A stretch of 44,321 bases of DNA from Streptomyces cacaoi (GCF_006539165.1 NZ_BJMM01000048.1:1-44321), one strand, 5' to 3'. Counted from the first letter of the stretch, positions 16,282 to 24,492 are shown. Numbers and translations are program-made. Notes: generated by a model not told the origin, from the letters alone.

Positions 16282-17181
16282 TCACCCCTCGCCGAGCACC
16301 GCCCGGATCACATACCGGGCGTTCCCCGCCATCACCCGGTTCGTCCTCCGGTAGTACGGCAGCGCGATCAACGCCTGCGAGAGCGTTCGCGCCCGGCCGC
16401 GCAGCCAGGTCGCGTCGTCCACCCCCAGCGCCGCACGAAAGGCTTCCCGCGCCTCGGCCGGCAGCAGATTCCACGCCGGGAACAGATCGCACGCGGGATC
16501 GCCCACCCCCAGACATCCGAAGTCGATCACCGAGCTCAGCCTGCCGCCGTCCACCAGCAGGTTCCCCGGCATGAGATCGGCGTGCAGCCACACCGGCGGC
16601 CCCGTCCAGCCTGGAGCCCGCAGCGCCTCCTCCCACACCGCGACAGCGGCATCGCAGTCGACGCCCTCCTCCGGGATCCCGCGCAGCTCCTCGATCGCCG
16701 CCCTGGTCTCCGCATCGAGCGAGGCGAGCGGCCCGCCCCGGTGGGCCTGCGGTGCGCCGGGGAGGGTGACGCTCCACATCGCCGCGACGAACCCGGCCAG
16801 GTCCTCGGCCAACGGCACGGGCGCACCCAGCGCCCCTGCCTCCGGGTTCTCACCCGGAAGCCACCGGTACACCGACCACGGCCAGGGATATCCCTCCGCC
16901 GGTTCCCCGGCCCCGAGCACCTCGGGAACGGACACGGGCAGCAGCGGCGCGAGCCGCGGCAACCACGCCTGCTCCACCGGCACATCACCGGCCCCGCCCT
17001 CCACCAACGGAAGCCGCACCACCATGTCGTCACCGAGCCGGAACATGGCGTTGACGGTCCCGCCCGACCGGAACCGCTCCACCGCCAGCCCGCCCCACCG
17101 CGGAAACTGCCCACCGACCAACCGCCGTACGAGCCCGTCATCGACGGGACACACACCGGGATGCCTCTGCCCTGTGGCCAT
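16282..17181 (-). CDS. Aminoglycoside phosphotransferase (APH) family protein
   Basis: A 299-residue kinase-like protein of the APH/choline kinase fold. The catalytic loop WLHADLMPGNLL gives H200, D202 and N207, and the metal-binding VIDFGCLG gives D220; the N-lobe strand MVVRLPLVEGG is in the usual place. Length matches the family. Members phosphorylate antibiotics or small metabolites; sequence alone does not say whether this one confers resistance. The gene starts 64 bases after the stop of the TetR gene on the same strand, so the two may be co-transcribed. ATG 17181 is the first start compatible with the family N-terminus. Confidence 0.9.
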   Translation of the reverse strand: MATGQRHPGVCPVDDGLVRRLVGGQFPRWGGLAVERFRSGGTVNAMFRLGDDMVVRLPLVEGGAGDVPVEQAWLPRLAPLLPVSVPEVLGAGEPAEGYPWPWSVYRWLPGENPEAGALGAPVPLAEDLAGFVAAMWSVTLPGAPQAHRGGPLASLDAETRAAIEELRGIPEEGVDCDAAVAVWEEALRAPGWTGPPVWLHADLMPGNLLVDGGRLSSVIDFGCLGVGDPACDLFPAWNLLPAEAREAFRAALGVDDATWLRGRARTLSQALIALPYYRRTNRVMAGNARYVIRAVLGEG

Positions 17182-17245
17182 GACCGGCCATCCGACCGCC
17201 GACCACCGTCAGGCGTCAAACCCTTTCCGCGCGACCTGCCGGACG

Positions 17246-17854
17246 TCATGGCGTCGGCGCGTGAACTCCTGTCCCGCCTACGGCGATTGCCCATGTTCGT
17301 GCGGCGTCCGCTGCGAGCGTGTCCACATGTGCGGAGTCGACGACATGGTGCAGGTTGCCGCTGACGGCGAGGGCGGCGACGCCGTGAGCGATGGACCATA
17401 GCTGGGCGGCACGGTCCACGAGCTCCGCCTGCGGGATGAAGGGCGAAAGCGCCGCTTCCAGCCGGTCCTGGGTGTGGCGGGTCGTCTCGAGCAGTTCGGA
17501 GTGGGACGACTTGTCGATTCCGGAGGCGAACATGATCTCGAACCGTGCGGGGTCGGTACGGGCGAACGTGACGTAGGCGACAACGATCTGTGCGGCGCGG
17601 GCGGCGAGGGACTCCCCCAGGGGGAGTTCGGCGAACGACGCCTCCAGTTCGCCGAAAGCCTGTTGAGCGGCCGCGGCGAGCAGCGCGTCACGGTCGGCGA
17701 AGTGGCGGTACGGCGCCGATGAGGACACGCCTGCTCGGCGGGCGGCCTCGGAAACGCTGAAGCCTTTCGCCCCGCGCTCGCGGACCAGCTCGATGGTCGC
17801 GTCCAGGAGGGCGTTCCTCAGATCGCCGTGATGGTAGGTGCGCCGACCTGCCAT
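17246..17854 (-). CDS. TetR/AcrR family transcriptional regulator
   Basis: A 202-residue one-component repressor. The N-terminal DNA-binding domain (residues ~8-55) shows the expected pattern HHGDLRNALLDATIELVRE, GFSVSEAARRAGVSS and SAPYRHFADRDALLAA. The C-terminal ligand-binding half resembles the WHG-type TetR domain (QLWSIAHGVAALAV). It is divergent from a short-chain dehydrogenase gene, and the region between them carries a perfect 14-bp inverted repeat suited to a TetR dimer. It probably represses its own gene, the dehydrogenase and possibly the downstream phosphotransferase. The inducer is unknown. Confidence 0.94.
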   Translation of the reverse strand: MAGRRTYHHGDLRNALLDATIELVRERGAKGFSVSEAARRAGVSSSAPYRHFADRDALLAAAAQQAFGELEASFAELPLGESLAARAAQIVVAYVTFARTDPARFEIMFASGIDKSSHSELLETTRHTQDRLEAALSPFIPQAELVDRAAQLWSIAHGVAALAVSGNLHHVVDSAHVDTLAADAARTWAIAVGGTGVHAPTP

Positions 17855-17872
17855 GGAACCTCCTCATGTTGC

Positions 17873-17911
17873 AAGCTCTCACATTGCCGCGTACTCTCAA
17901 TGTGAGAGCTT
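17873..17911. promoter_or_regulatory. TetR operator, 14-bp perfect inverted repeat
   Basis: Arms AAGCTCTCACATTG (17873-17886) and CAATGTGAGAGCTT (17898-17911) are exact complements with an 11-base spacer, lying 18 bases from the TetR start and about 47 from the dehydrogenase start. It is AT-richer than its surroundings. Its place between the divergent genes makes it the likely operator of the TetR protein. Confidence 0.8.
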
Positions 17912-17958
17912 ATTACATCGGACGCGGGCTGTGACGCGGCCGCGGTCGGGAGGCGTTG

Positions 17959-18738
17959 ATGCAGTACGCGGGGACCACCGCGCTTGTGACGGGGGCGAGC
18001 TCCGGGATCGGGGCCGAGTTCGCGCGCCGACTGGCCGGACGCGGCGCCGACGTCGTGCTCGTCGGGCGGCGGGAGGAAGCACTGCGCGCACTGGCGGCGG
18101 ACATCACCGCGCAGACGGGACGCGCGGCACACCCTGTCGTGTTCGACCTCGGCGACGAGCGTGGCGGGTGGTTGCTCAAGCAGCGGCTGGACGGGCTGGG
18201 GGTCCGGGTGGACACCGTGATCAACAGTGCCGGCATGGGCGCGACGAAGCCGTTCGCGGAGTCCACGGCAGCCGAGGCGCGTGCGCAGTTGCAGATCGAC
18301 GCCACCGCCGTGATGGAGGTCTCGCAGGCGTTCCTGCCGGACCTGCTCGCCTCGGGGCGTGGGGCGTTGGTCAACGTCGGGAGCCTGACGGGGTTCATGC
18401 CGGTGCCCGGGATGGCCGTCTACGCGGCATCGAAGGCGTTCGTGATCCGTTTCACCGAGGCGCTCGCGTACGAGCTGCGCGAGGAGAGCCTGACAGTGAT
18501 GGTCGTCTCGCCGGGACCCACGCGCACCGAGTTCTACGAGCGCAGCGAGACCAGCACGAGCGGCGTCCGATTCCAGACGCCGGAGCAGGTGGTGGCCACA
18601 GCACTGACCGCGCTCGACCGGCGCAGACCACCCGCCAACATCGTCTCCGGACGCGCGAACCGACTGATGCGCCACCTCGCCACATGGCTACCGACACGCA
18701 CCACACTCAAACTCGCACAAACCCAACCGGCCAACTGA
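17959..18738 (+). CDS. Short-chain dehydrogenase/reductase (SDR)
   Basis: A 259-residue classical SDR oxidoreductase. It has the Rossmann cofactor motif TGASSGIG (11-18), the NSAG structural motif (89-92) and the catalytic Ser142, Tyr155 and Lys159 (YAASK). R37 in the VGRREE segment after the second strand suggests NADP(H) preference. The start is ATG 17959, with GGGAGG five bases upstream; an adjacent TTG would give one extra residue. It is transcribed divergently from the TetR gene across a shared operator, so it is probably induced by that repressor's ligand. Substrate is unknown. A weak 9-bp inverted repeat (18766-18774 with 18796-18804) sits between it and the convergent neighbour. Confidence 0.93.
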   Translation: MQYAGTTALVTGASSGIGAEFARRLAGRGADVVLVGRREEALRALAADITAQTGRAAHPVVFDLGDERGGWLLKQRLDGLGVRVDTVINSAGMGATKPFAESTAAEARAQLQIDATAVMEVSQAFLPDLLASGRGALVNVGSLTGFMPVPGMAVYAASKAFVIRFTEALAYELREESLTVMVVSPGPTRTEFYERSETSTSGVRFQTPEQVVATALTALDRRRPPANIVSGRANRLMRHLATWLPTRTTLKLAQTQPAN

Positions 18739-18787
18739 CCCGATCCCCCCCACAGTCCGAGCACTGAGGGCCGCCTTCACGACGCAG

Positions 18788-19261
18788 CTACCGGAGCGGC
18801 CCTCGTTCGTCGACGTGGACCGTGGGCTGCGACAGGAACACCTGTGCTTCCACGGGGCCGTAGGCGACGTTGAAGGTGTCCCACCAGTAGGACCAGTCCT
18901 GCATCCCCGCTGCGCTGCTGAAACGGTAGTTGAGCTGCCAGCGGACCCACTGGCCCGGAGCGAGCCGGACAGCCGGGGGCCTACGTGGCCGGGGCGGCAT
19001 CGCGAACAGGGGCTCCAGCCGGGGCTGGACGCGCAGGCGGCCGTCGGTTTCCCGGAGCTGGAGGCTGATGCCGCGCACGTCCTCCTGGGCGTCGAACGGT
19101 GCGAAGCCGTCGCGCTCGTGCATGCGCACCACGTGTGCGAAGGAGGGCGCCATGGAGGGCAGGGAAAAGCCGACCGGCGCCGCGTTCCTGCGTGCGGCGG
19201 CTTCTCCTCCTCGGGACCTCTTCGTCCAGGACGTCCGTACCCACTGGACGACGATCTCCAC
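18788..19261 (-). CDS. Hypothetical protein, 157 residues
   Basis: I do not recognise a family. The protein starts at GTG 19261 (VEIVVQWVRTSW) and has a plausible globular composition: a basic N-terminus, a Pro-rich middle (PPRPRRPPAV) and an aromatic-rich C-terminal half (WVRWQLNYRF, WSYWWDTFNVAYG). AGGGG lies about ten bases upstream of the start. It is the last of five minus-strand genes that run from 21847 to here, and converges on the SDR gene. Aromatic, beta-strand-like segments suggest a beta-rich fold, but that is only an impression. No signal peptide or membrane segment is seen. Confidence 0.7.
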   Translation of the reverse strand: MEIVVQWVRTSWTKRSRGGEAAARRNAAPVGFSLPSMAPSFAHVVRMHERDGFAPFDAQEDVRGISLQLRETDGRLRVQPRLEPLFAMPPRPRRPPAVRLAPGQWVRWQLNYRFSSAAGMQDWSYWWDTFNVAYGPVEAQVFLSQPTVHVDERGPLR

Positions 19262-19507
19262 GGTACAAACCCCTGCGAACTCCCCGCCGGGTTCACTACT
19301 TCAGGCGCGCATCACGCCCTGGAACCCCGGCCGGAACTGAGCCTACGCGTGATCGCGACCGGACTGAAAGGGACCAACTATGGGAGGAGAGACGGGTGTT
19401 CCCCCCTGGCGTTGTCCCTGCCAAGCAGGAAACCTCTCTCGCAGCGGTAACTCTGGAACTGAACGCTGGTGCCGACCACAGTCAACCTGACCGGCACGGG
19501 CCGTAAG

Positions 19508-20095
19508 TCAGGAGTCCGCACCGATACGCTTGCGGAGGTCCTCCCGAAGTGGGAACTCCCGCTCAGTAGGCAACGCCTGCACCGCCTCGGCTACCCGCCC
19601 CCGGCTCACGTCGCCATGGATGTCATGAACAAGCTCTGTGATATCCGTGATCTTCACGATCCAGTCGTGCACGTACCGTTGGACCGCTTCTCCCGACAGC
19701 CCGACTTGGATGGCCCTTCTCGACAGGGGCTCAAGGGACACGGAGCGGTCAGGATCCCACTGAATCCGCACGGGACTTCCGCTGAGTTCCTTTCTCCATG
19801 ACTCCTTGTCCTGGTGCACCGCGCTGTCGAAGTGGCTCAACGAGGCACGCTCCAGCGCCCATTCGAGCCCCGGATGTGTGAGCTCGATGGAGAGCACGTG
19901 CTCCTGCCCCGGTTTGGTCGCCCACCCCGACCTGTACATCGTCCACAGGAAGGATGGCTTGATCCACGTCATCCGCTCCCTCTTGAAGGGCGGAACGAAC
20001 GTCCCCGCCCGCACGGCGGCTTGTGCAATCTCCTTCGGATAAGCCTGATACACCGTGATAGTGGATGCGGTGTAGGCGGCCCTGACGACTCGCAT
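19508..20095 (-). CDS. DUF4291 family protein
   Basis: This protein matches the DUF4291 family clearly: it begins MRVVRAAYTASTITVYQAY and has the family's best conserved stretch, VPPFKRERMTWIKPSFLW followed by MYRSGWATKPGQ, then LEWALE and the late VRIQWDPDRS block. Length is about 195 residues, typical for the family. I prefer ATG 20095, which matches the usual N-terminus and has GAGGGA just upstream; an in-frame ATG at 20125 would overlap the preceding gene by 11 bases. The function of DUF4291 is unknown. The gene is lower in GC than the flanking core genes. Confidence 0.9.
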   Translation of the reverse strand: MRVVRAAYTASTITVYQAYPKEIAQAAVRAGTFVPPFKRERMTWIKPSFLWTMYRSGWATKPGQEHVLSIELTHPGLEWALERASLSHFDSAVHQDKESWRKELSGSPVRIQWDPDRSVSLEPLSRRAIQVGLSGEAVQRYVHDWIVKITDITELVHDIHGDVSRGRVAEAVQALPTEREFPLREDLRKRIGADS

Positions 20096-20114
20096 GGTTC
20101 CCTCGGTGTCTTCC

Positions 20115-20687
20115 TCAAGTGGCATCCGCAGGCCCGTCCTTGGCCTCCGCAGCCCAGTCCTCTACATCCCGGACCGCCGGACCGTCGACATGCACGGCCC
20201 CGGCTGTGCACAGCAGCCAGCGCAGCTCCTCACACCCGAAGAAGGACTCGCCCCAGCAGTCGACCCAGACACGCACCCGCGAGAGTCCCACCAGCGTGGC
20301 GTCCCACCATTCCCAGCCCCGGGACTCTTCTTCCGGGGCAAACCTGTAGAGCCAGTCTTGGATATCCCAAGGTACCCATCCTGTGTAGCTTACGTAGAGG
20401 TCACGCCCGTTCCTCGAAAACTCTGGCGGGTTGCCCCCCGGGCCAGAACTCACCGCTATAAACCAGCCCGGAATGCTCTCGACCGGGAGATCCTGGTCCT
20501 CGAACTCGGAGGTGGCTCCGAGGGCCACTGCGGCAGACAGTACCGCTCGCACGCGGTCAACATATGGCGCGGGTTCACCTGCCACATCCACCATGAACTC
20601 ACCGAGCACAGGCGTAGCAGCTTCAGCTCGGGGACGGCACCGCAGACGCGCAAGCTCCTTCTCCAGACTCTCCACGCTGTGCATCAT
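20115..20687 (-). CDS. Hypothetical protein, 190 residues
   Basis: No family recognised. The protein begins MMHSVESLEKELARLR, has a helical N-terminus and then a Trp- and acidic-rich middle and C-terminus (YTGWVPWDIQDWLYRF, EEESRGWEWWDATLVGL, WVDCWGESFFGCEELRWLL). Two ATG codons in a row (20687, 20684) and a TTG just before make the exact start uncertain. Its last codons overlap the alternative start of the DUF4291 gene, so the two are probably in one operon. The acidic, tryptophan-rich profile is reminiscent of bacterial immunity proteins, but this is only a compositional impression. Confidence 0.72.
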   Translation of the reverse strand: MMHSVESLEKELARLRCRPRAEAATPVLGEFMVDVAGEPAPYVDRVRAVLSAAVALGATSEFEDQDLPVESIPGWFIAVSSGPGGNPPEFSRNGRDLYVSYTGWVPWDIQDWLYRFAPEEESRGWEWWDATLVGLSRVRVWVDCWGESFFGCEELRWLLCTAGAVHVDGPAVRDVEDWAAEAKDGPADAT

Positions 20688-20722
20688 CAAGCAAAATCGC
20701 CTTACTGAAAGAAACTCCTAAG

Positions 20723-21079
20723 TCACGTCCGTACCCCGTGCTCGATCAAGTCCTCGATGGCTTGGCGAAGCCAGGCATTGAAGTCCGGGTACCGCTGACG
20801 CAGCTCTCGGCCAGGACTTGAGAAATCATGAATGACAGCAACGTCTCCCTCGGCAAGATCCCAACAGGCCACGTCGTCATTGTCTTCGCGCCGCGCGAAG
20901 GGGACCAAACTCCTCTCAGGGTATCGGGACTTCAGCCCCGACGCCCTGGTGCGCAGTTGTTGGCCGTCGAAGATCCACCAGGGCTCCAGATTCGTCAGCC
21001 CCAGTTCAACAACACGAAGAAACTCCGGAGGGTACGCGAAACCATCCGGAAGTTCAGACCCTGAAAGGAGGTCACACAT
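20723..21079 (-). CDS. SMI1/KNR4-like (SUKH) protein
   Basis: A 118-residue protein with the pattern of SMI1/KNR4-like proteins from actinomycetes: YPPEFLRVVELGLTNLEPW, FDGQQLRTRASGLKSRYP, the strongly conserved LVPFARREDNDDVACWDL, then VAVIHDFSSPGRELRQRYPD and a final amphipathic helix. SUKH proteins are frequently immunity proteins to polymorphic nuclease or deaminase toxins; no toxin gene is visible here, so that role is not shown. ATG 21079 is preceded by AGGGG with five-base spacing. The gene lies in the lower-GC minus-strand run. Confidence 0.78.
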   Translation of the reverse strand: MCDLLSGSELPDGFAYPPEFLRVVELGLTNLEPWWIFDGQQLRTRASGLKSRYPERSLVPFARREDNDDVACWDLAEGDVAVIHDFSSPGRELRQRYPDFNAWLRQAIEDLIEHGVRT

Positions 21080-21208
21080 CCAATCCCCTGTTAAGTCAAT
21101 TCCAGGTGCCCTTTAAAGGTCATGGAGGCGGGAGCAGTTGTATCAACCGTGCAAGGGGTGTGTTCATGGAGCACTGCAAGAGGTAGACCTAGCTGTGGGT
21201 TGGAGAAG

Positions 21209-21847
21209 TCAGCGACCAGGGTCCTCGTCCTCGCTGGGCCGGCCAAAGACCTGCCGTACTGCCTCCTCGTAGCGGTTACGTGCGGAAAGGCAGGAGGATC
21301 GCAGTTCAGCTACTCGCTCCGGGGTGATACGTGCGCCAGTGCCATCAGTGAACTCGCTCATGAACGAGGCTTGTTCCTGCTGCTCAAGCTGTTGAAGTGG
21401 CCCGGTAGGCGAATCTTCCCCGGGCCTCACGGTGCGGGATTTGTCACCACTCACGGCGAAGTCGAAACCGGCGAGGAGCGACTCCAGCGTACGACCCGAC
21501 ATCGCGGCCCTTGTCGGATCGGGGTTGAGATGGACAGCCAGTGTGTTGACCAGAAGGAAAGCGCTCTGTGTCACATGGAAAGTCGTTTCTGATTCTTCAT
21601 CTGCTTCATCGTCGTCCAGGGATTCCTCGAACTCCTCCACGATGCCGGCGAGGTCCGTGTCAGGGTGACCGCCGGTGCTGACGCTCCAGCCCAAGTGCAA
21701 CAGTTCATTGAGATGCTGGACTTCGTCGTCTTGCCCCAGCACAGCGTAGATCGCACTTCCTCTCTCTGCGCATGACGCACAGAAAGCGACGAGCTCGCTG
21801 CTCGCTGTTCCCGCTAGGGAGTTGTACACGTTCTCGTTGTATGCCAT
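21209..21847 (-). CDS. Hypothetical protein, 212 residues
   Basis: No family recognised. The protein begins MAYNENVYNSLAG, has a strongly acidic segment in the middle (EEFEESLDDDEADEESE), a predicted helical region with HVTQSAFLLVNTLAVHLN, and a charged C-terminus containing RYEEAVRQVFGRPSEDED. The ribosome binding site is weak. It is the first gene of the five-gene minus-strand run, and its base composition is visibly less GC-rich than the conserved genes to the right, consistent with acquisition by transfer. Upstream of it lies an 890-base stretch without a convincing gene. Confidence 0.65.
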   Translation of the reverse strand: MAYNENVYNSLAGTASSELVAFCASCAERGSAIYAVLGQDDEVQHLNELLHLGWSVSTGGHPDTDLAGIVEEFEESLDDDEADEESETTFHVTQSAFLLVNTLAVHLNPDPTRAAMSGRTLESLLAGFDFAVSGDKSRTVRPGEDSPTGPLQQLEQQEQASFMSEFTDGTGARITPERVAELRSSCLSARNRYEEAVRQVFGRPSEDEDPGR

Positions 21848-22740
21848 GAGGTGAGTTCACTCTGTGCCTCTGGTGTTGATCAACGGCAAGCAGATGTCCC
21901 TGCAAAAATGTCGTGAGCCGCATCGTAGACAGCATGCTCGTGGGGGCCCAGCGAATTACGGACGCCCTCCTTTGCGTGTCCAGGAGCCTGCACAAACTCC
22001 CTCCGGGTAGCAGTTGTTCGGACCGACTGGGCGGCATAGGGCCACTGCCGTCACTGCCTATGCGGACGCCGTACTCCTGGTGCCGAAGACGCGTGCAGCG
22101 GTGAGCGGTGCCACTGTGCGGTGGGGTACGCGGTGACGGCCCCGACCCGAGGCAGGTGCGGCGCCGTGGGCCCTGACCGGGAAGGGGCTTCAGGGATGGA
22201 GCCGGACTCGACGCACCGTGGATCACCGATCATGAAACCCGGCCCCGCGCTCCCCGGCGTGAGTGGCACTCTCCGCCGCCCAACCACCGTCGGCGAACGG
22301 TGTCATGACGGACGCCGTGTGAGGCTGTCGGTGCAGATCATCCGATCCGCCTGGCGACATCACCGGGGCCGCGGTGCACCAAGCCGAACCACAGGACAAG
22401 CCCGCGATCCGTTCCCGGCCCGGGGCTCCCCACCTACGTCACGGCGACCCGCTTCCGCCAGGTTGCGCGCTGTTCCGGAACCGCGCTGGTCCTTGCCGTC
22501 CGATGGCGGGAAGCGCGCAGGTCCGCGCTCAACCTTCGGCCGGCCCCGCGGAGAGTCGCAGCGAAGCGGCAAAAGCGGCAGGAGCGCTGAAGCAGCCGTC
22601 GTCCCTCGGGCGTGAGGCGAGGCGAGGGGAAGATCAACGAATTTGGGGGCTGCGTCCCGGGCTGTGATCTGTAGGCGTGAAAAATCCTGGCCGGGATCGA
22701 CTCGGCCAGGATTTGAGTGGAGCCTTCAGGCTCTTGTGTG
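21848..22740. other. 893-base region without a convincing gene
   Basis: I checked both strands. Open frames exist (for example 22121-22615 plus and 21705-22226 minus) but their residue composition is Arg/Pro/Ser-rich and without domain pattern or ribosome binding site. The region should hold the promoter of the 212-residue gene; its right end contains the terminator of the tRNA. It could be a degraded remnant of an inserted element. Confidence 0.5.
22680..22714 (-). terminator. Terminator of tRNA-Leu
   Basis: Arms AAATCCTGGCCG (22682-22693) and CGGCCAGGATTT (22703-22714) are perfectly complementary around a nine-base loop. On the minus strand five T residues follow, giving a textbook intrinsic terminator about 27 bases after the tRNA 3' end. 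Confidence 0.9.
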
Positions 22741-22825
22741 TGTCGGGAGGGGGACTTGAACCCCCACGCCCTGTAAAGGGCACTAGCACCTCAAGCTAGC
22801 GCGTCTGCCATTCCGCCACCCCGAC
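22741..22825 (-). tRNA. tRNA-Leu (anticodon GAG)
   Basis: The minus strand folds as a type II tRNA of 85 bases. The acceptor arm pairs GTCGGGG with TCCCGAC (closing G-U), discriminator A. The anticodon stem CTAGC/GCTAG encloses loop TTGAGGT, giving anticodon GAG (reads CUC and CUU, leucine). A long variable arm and the T-loop GTTCAAGTC are present. The 3' CCA is not encoded. A promoter (TGATCG, 17 bases, TAAGGT) lies upstream and a T-run terminator downstream. Confidence 0.96.
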
Positions 22826-22869
22826 CGGGTGTGCCGCCCGGTGCGCTGTGCGCCCTGGCGACGGGTTAA

Positions 22870-22898
22870 ACCTTAGCACTGGTTCGGGAGTGCGATCA
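22870..22898 (-). promoter_or_regulatory. Promoter of tRNA-Leu
   Basis: Read on the minus strand, TGATCG (-35, 22893-22898) and TAAGGT (-10, 22870-22875) are separated by exactly 17 bases. The -10 box is good and the -35 weak. Transcription would start near 22863, some 38 bases before the mature tRNA. Confidence 0.5.
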
Positions 22899-22965
22899 CC
22901 CGCCTCTTGGGGTGGGCGGCGGGGAGGAGGAGACTGGGGCGGTACCTGCGAGAAGAGGAGGCAGC

Positions 22966-24300
22966 GTGAGTGTCGACAACGCCGGGACGGCGGCCAGCAC
23001 CGGGAGCGCCCAGGACGAGGTCGTGGAGCTGTGCCGTGACCTGATCCGGATCGACACCAGCAACTACGGCAACAACGAGGGCCCGGGCGAGCGGGCGGCG
23101 GCCGAGTACGTGGCGGAGAAGCTCGCCGAGGTCGGGCTGGATCCGCAGATCATCGAGTCGCGCCCGGGGCGGGCCTCGACCATGGCGCGGATCGAGGGCG
23201 AGGACCCCTCCCGCCCCGCGCTGCTGATCCACGGGCACACGGACGTGGTCCCGGCGAACGCCGACGACTGGACCCACGACCCCTTCTCCGGGGAGATCGT
23301 CGACGGCTGCGTCTGGGGGCGCGGCGCGGTCGACATGAAGGACATGGACGCCATGACGCTGGCCGTCGTGCGCGACCGGATGCGTACCGGCCGTAAGCCG
23401 CCGCGCGATGTGGTGCTGGCCTTCCTGGCGGATGAGGAGGCGGGCGGCGTCTACGGCGCCCGGCACCTGGTGGACCACCACGCCGATCTGTTCGAGGGCG
23501 TGACCGAGGCGATCGGCGAGGTCGGCGGCTTCTCCTTCACCGTCAACGAGAATCTGCGGCTGTATCTGGTGGAGACGGCGCAGAAGGGCATGCACTGGAT
23601 GCGTCTGACCGTGGACGGCACCGCGGGCCACGGGTCGATGACGAACTCGGACAACGCCATCACCGAGCTGTGCGAGGCGGTGGGCCGGCTCGGGCGGCAC
23701 AAGTTCCCGGTGCGGGTGACGAAGACGGTCCGCTCGTTCCTGGACGAGCTGTCGGACGCGCTCGGCATCCAGCTCGACCCCGAGGACATGGACGAGACGA
23801 TCGCCAAGCTGGGCGGCATCGCCAAGATCATCGGTGCGACGCTCCAGAACACCGCGGCGCCCACCCAGCTCGGTGCCGGCTACAAGGTGAACGTCATCCC
23901 GGGCCAGGCCACGGCCCATGTCGACGGGCGCTTCCTGCCGGGGTACGAGGAGGAGTTCCTCGCCGATCTGGACCGGGTGCTGGGCCCCCGGGTGCGCCGC
24001 GAGGACGTGCACGCCGACAAGGCGCTGGAGACGACGTTCGACGGCGCGCTGGTCGAGGCCATGCAGTCGTCGCTGAGCGCGGAGGACCCGATCGCGCGTG
24101 CCGTGCCGTACATGCTCTCCGGCGGTACGGACGCGAAGTCCTTCGACGATCTGGGCATCCGCTGCTTCGGCTTCGCGCCGCTGAAGCTGCCGCAGGAGCT
24201 GGACTTCGCCGGAATGTTCCACGGCGTGGACGAGCGGGTGCCGGTCGACGGCTTGCAGTTCGGTGTCCGCGTCCTGGACCGGTTCCTCGATCAGGCGTAA
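22966..24300 (+). CDS. M20 family metallopeptidase (dipeptidase/deacylase)
   Basis: A 444-residue zinc hydrolase of the M20/M25/M40 family. The metal-binding signature LLIHGHTDVVP gives H91 and D93, the bridging Asp lies in GRGAVDMKD (D123), the catalytic Glu pair in FLADEEAGG (157-158), and the last ligand is probably the His of MFHGVDERVP near the C-terminus. The dimerisation (lid) domain covers roughly residues 210-330. The GTG start at 22966 has AGAGGAGG four bases upstream. Family members cleave dipeptides or N-acyl amino acids in the cytoplasm; the exact substrate is unknown. In streptomycetes a gene of this type neighbours the chaplin pair. A strong terminator follows 24 bases after the stop. 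Confidence 0.94.
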   Translation: MSVDNAGTAASTGSAQDEVVELCRDLIRIDTSNYGNNEGPGERAAAEYVAEKLAEVGLDPQIIESRPGRASTMARIEGEDPSRPALLIHGHTDVVPANADDWTHDPFSGEIVDGCVWGRGAVDMKDMDAMTLAVVRDRMRTGRKPPRDVVLAFLADEEAGGVYGARHLVDHHADLFEGVTEAIGEVGGFSFTVNENLRLYLVETAQKGMHWMRLTVDGTAGHGSMTNSDNAITELCEAVGRLGRHKFPVRVTKTVRSFLDELSDALGIQLDPEDMDETIAKLGGIAKIIGATLQNTAAPTQLGAGYKVNVIPGQATAHVDGRFLPGYEEEFLADLDRVLGPRVRREDVHADKALETTFDGALVEAMQSSLSAEDPIARAVPYMLSGGTDAKSFDDLGIRCFGFAPLKLPQELDFAGMFHGVDERVPVDGLQFGVRVLDRFLDQA

Positions 24301-24324
24301 CCGCGCGCACCACTCACGAGGGTG

Positions 24325-24351
24325 ACGGGGCCGTCCGGAGGACGGCCCCGT
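24325..24351. terminator. 12-bp stem terminator after M20 gene
   Basis: Arms ACGGGGCCGTCC (24325-24336) and GGACGGCCCCGT (24340-24351) are perfect with a three-base loop, followed by TG-rich sequence. Confidence 0.85.
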
Positions 24352-24464
24352 TGTGCTGTCTGCGGGCGGCGTGACGCGCGTCTGCTGAGGTCACGGGGCA
24401 TGGGGCGATGCAATTCGACTAGGTGTACCCATGTGACTGAGAAGGGTGAATGATTCCATAGGTT

Positions 24465-24492
24465 CGTAGCCCGATTCCCTCTTCCTCGTTAC
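24465..24492 (+). promoter_or_regulatory. Sigma-BldN-like promoter of chpH
   Basis: CGTAGC (24465-24470) and CGTTAC (24487-24492) are separated by 16 bases. From memory, the sigma-BldN consensus is close to CGTAAC, 16 bases, CGTTGA, and chaplin genes are known BldN targets. Distance to the start (about 48 bases) is reasonable. Confidence 0.6.

Noticed and set aside
22121..22615. A 164-codon plus-strand frame in the gene-free stretch
   Set aside because: No ribosome binding site, Arg/Pro/Ser/Gly-rich composition and no pattern suggesting a fold.
22741..22825. tRNA-Leu as attachment site of an integrated island
   Set aside because: I found no second copy of the tRNA 3' end and no integrase gene in the window, so site-specific integration is not supported.
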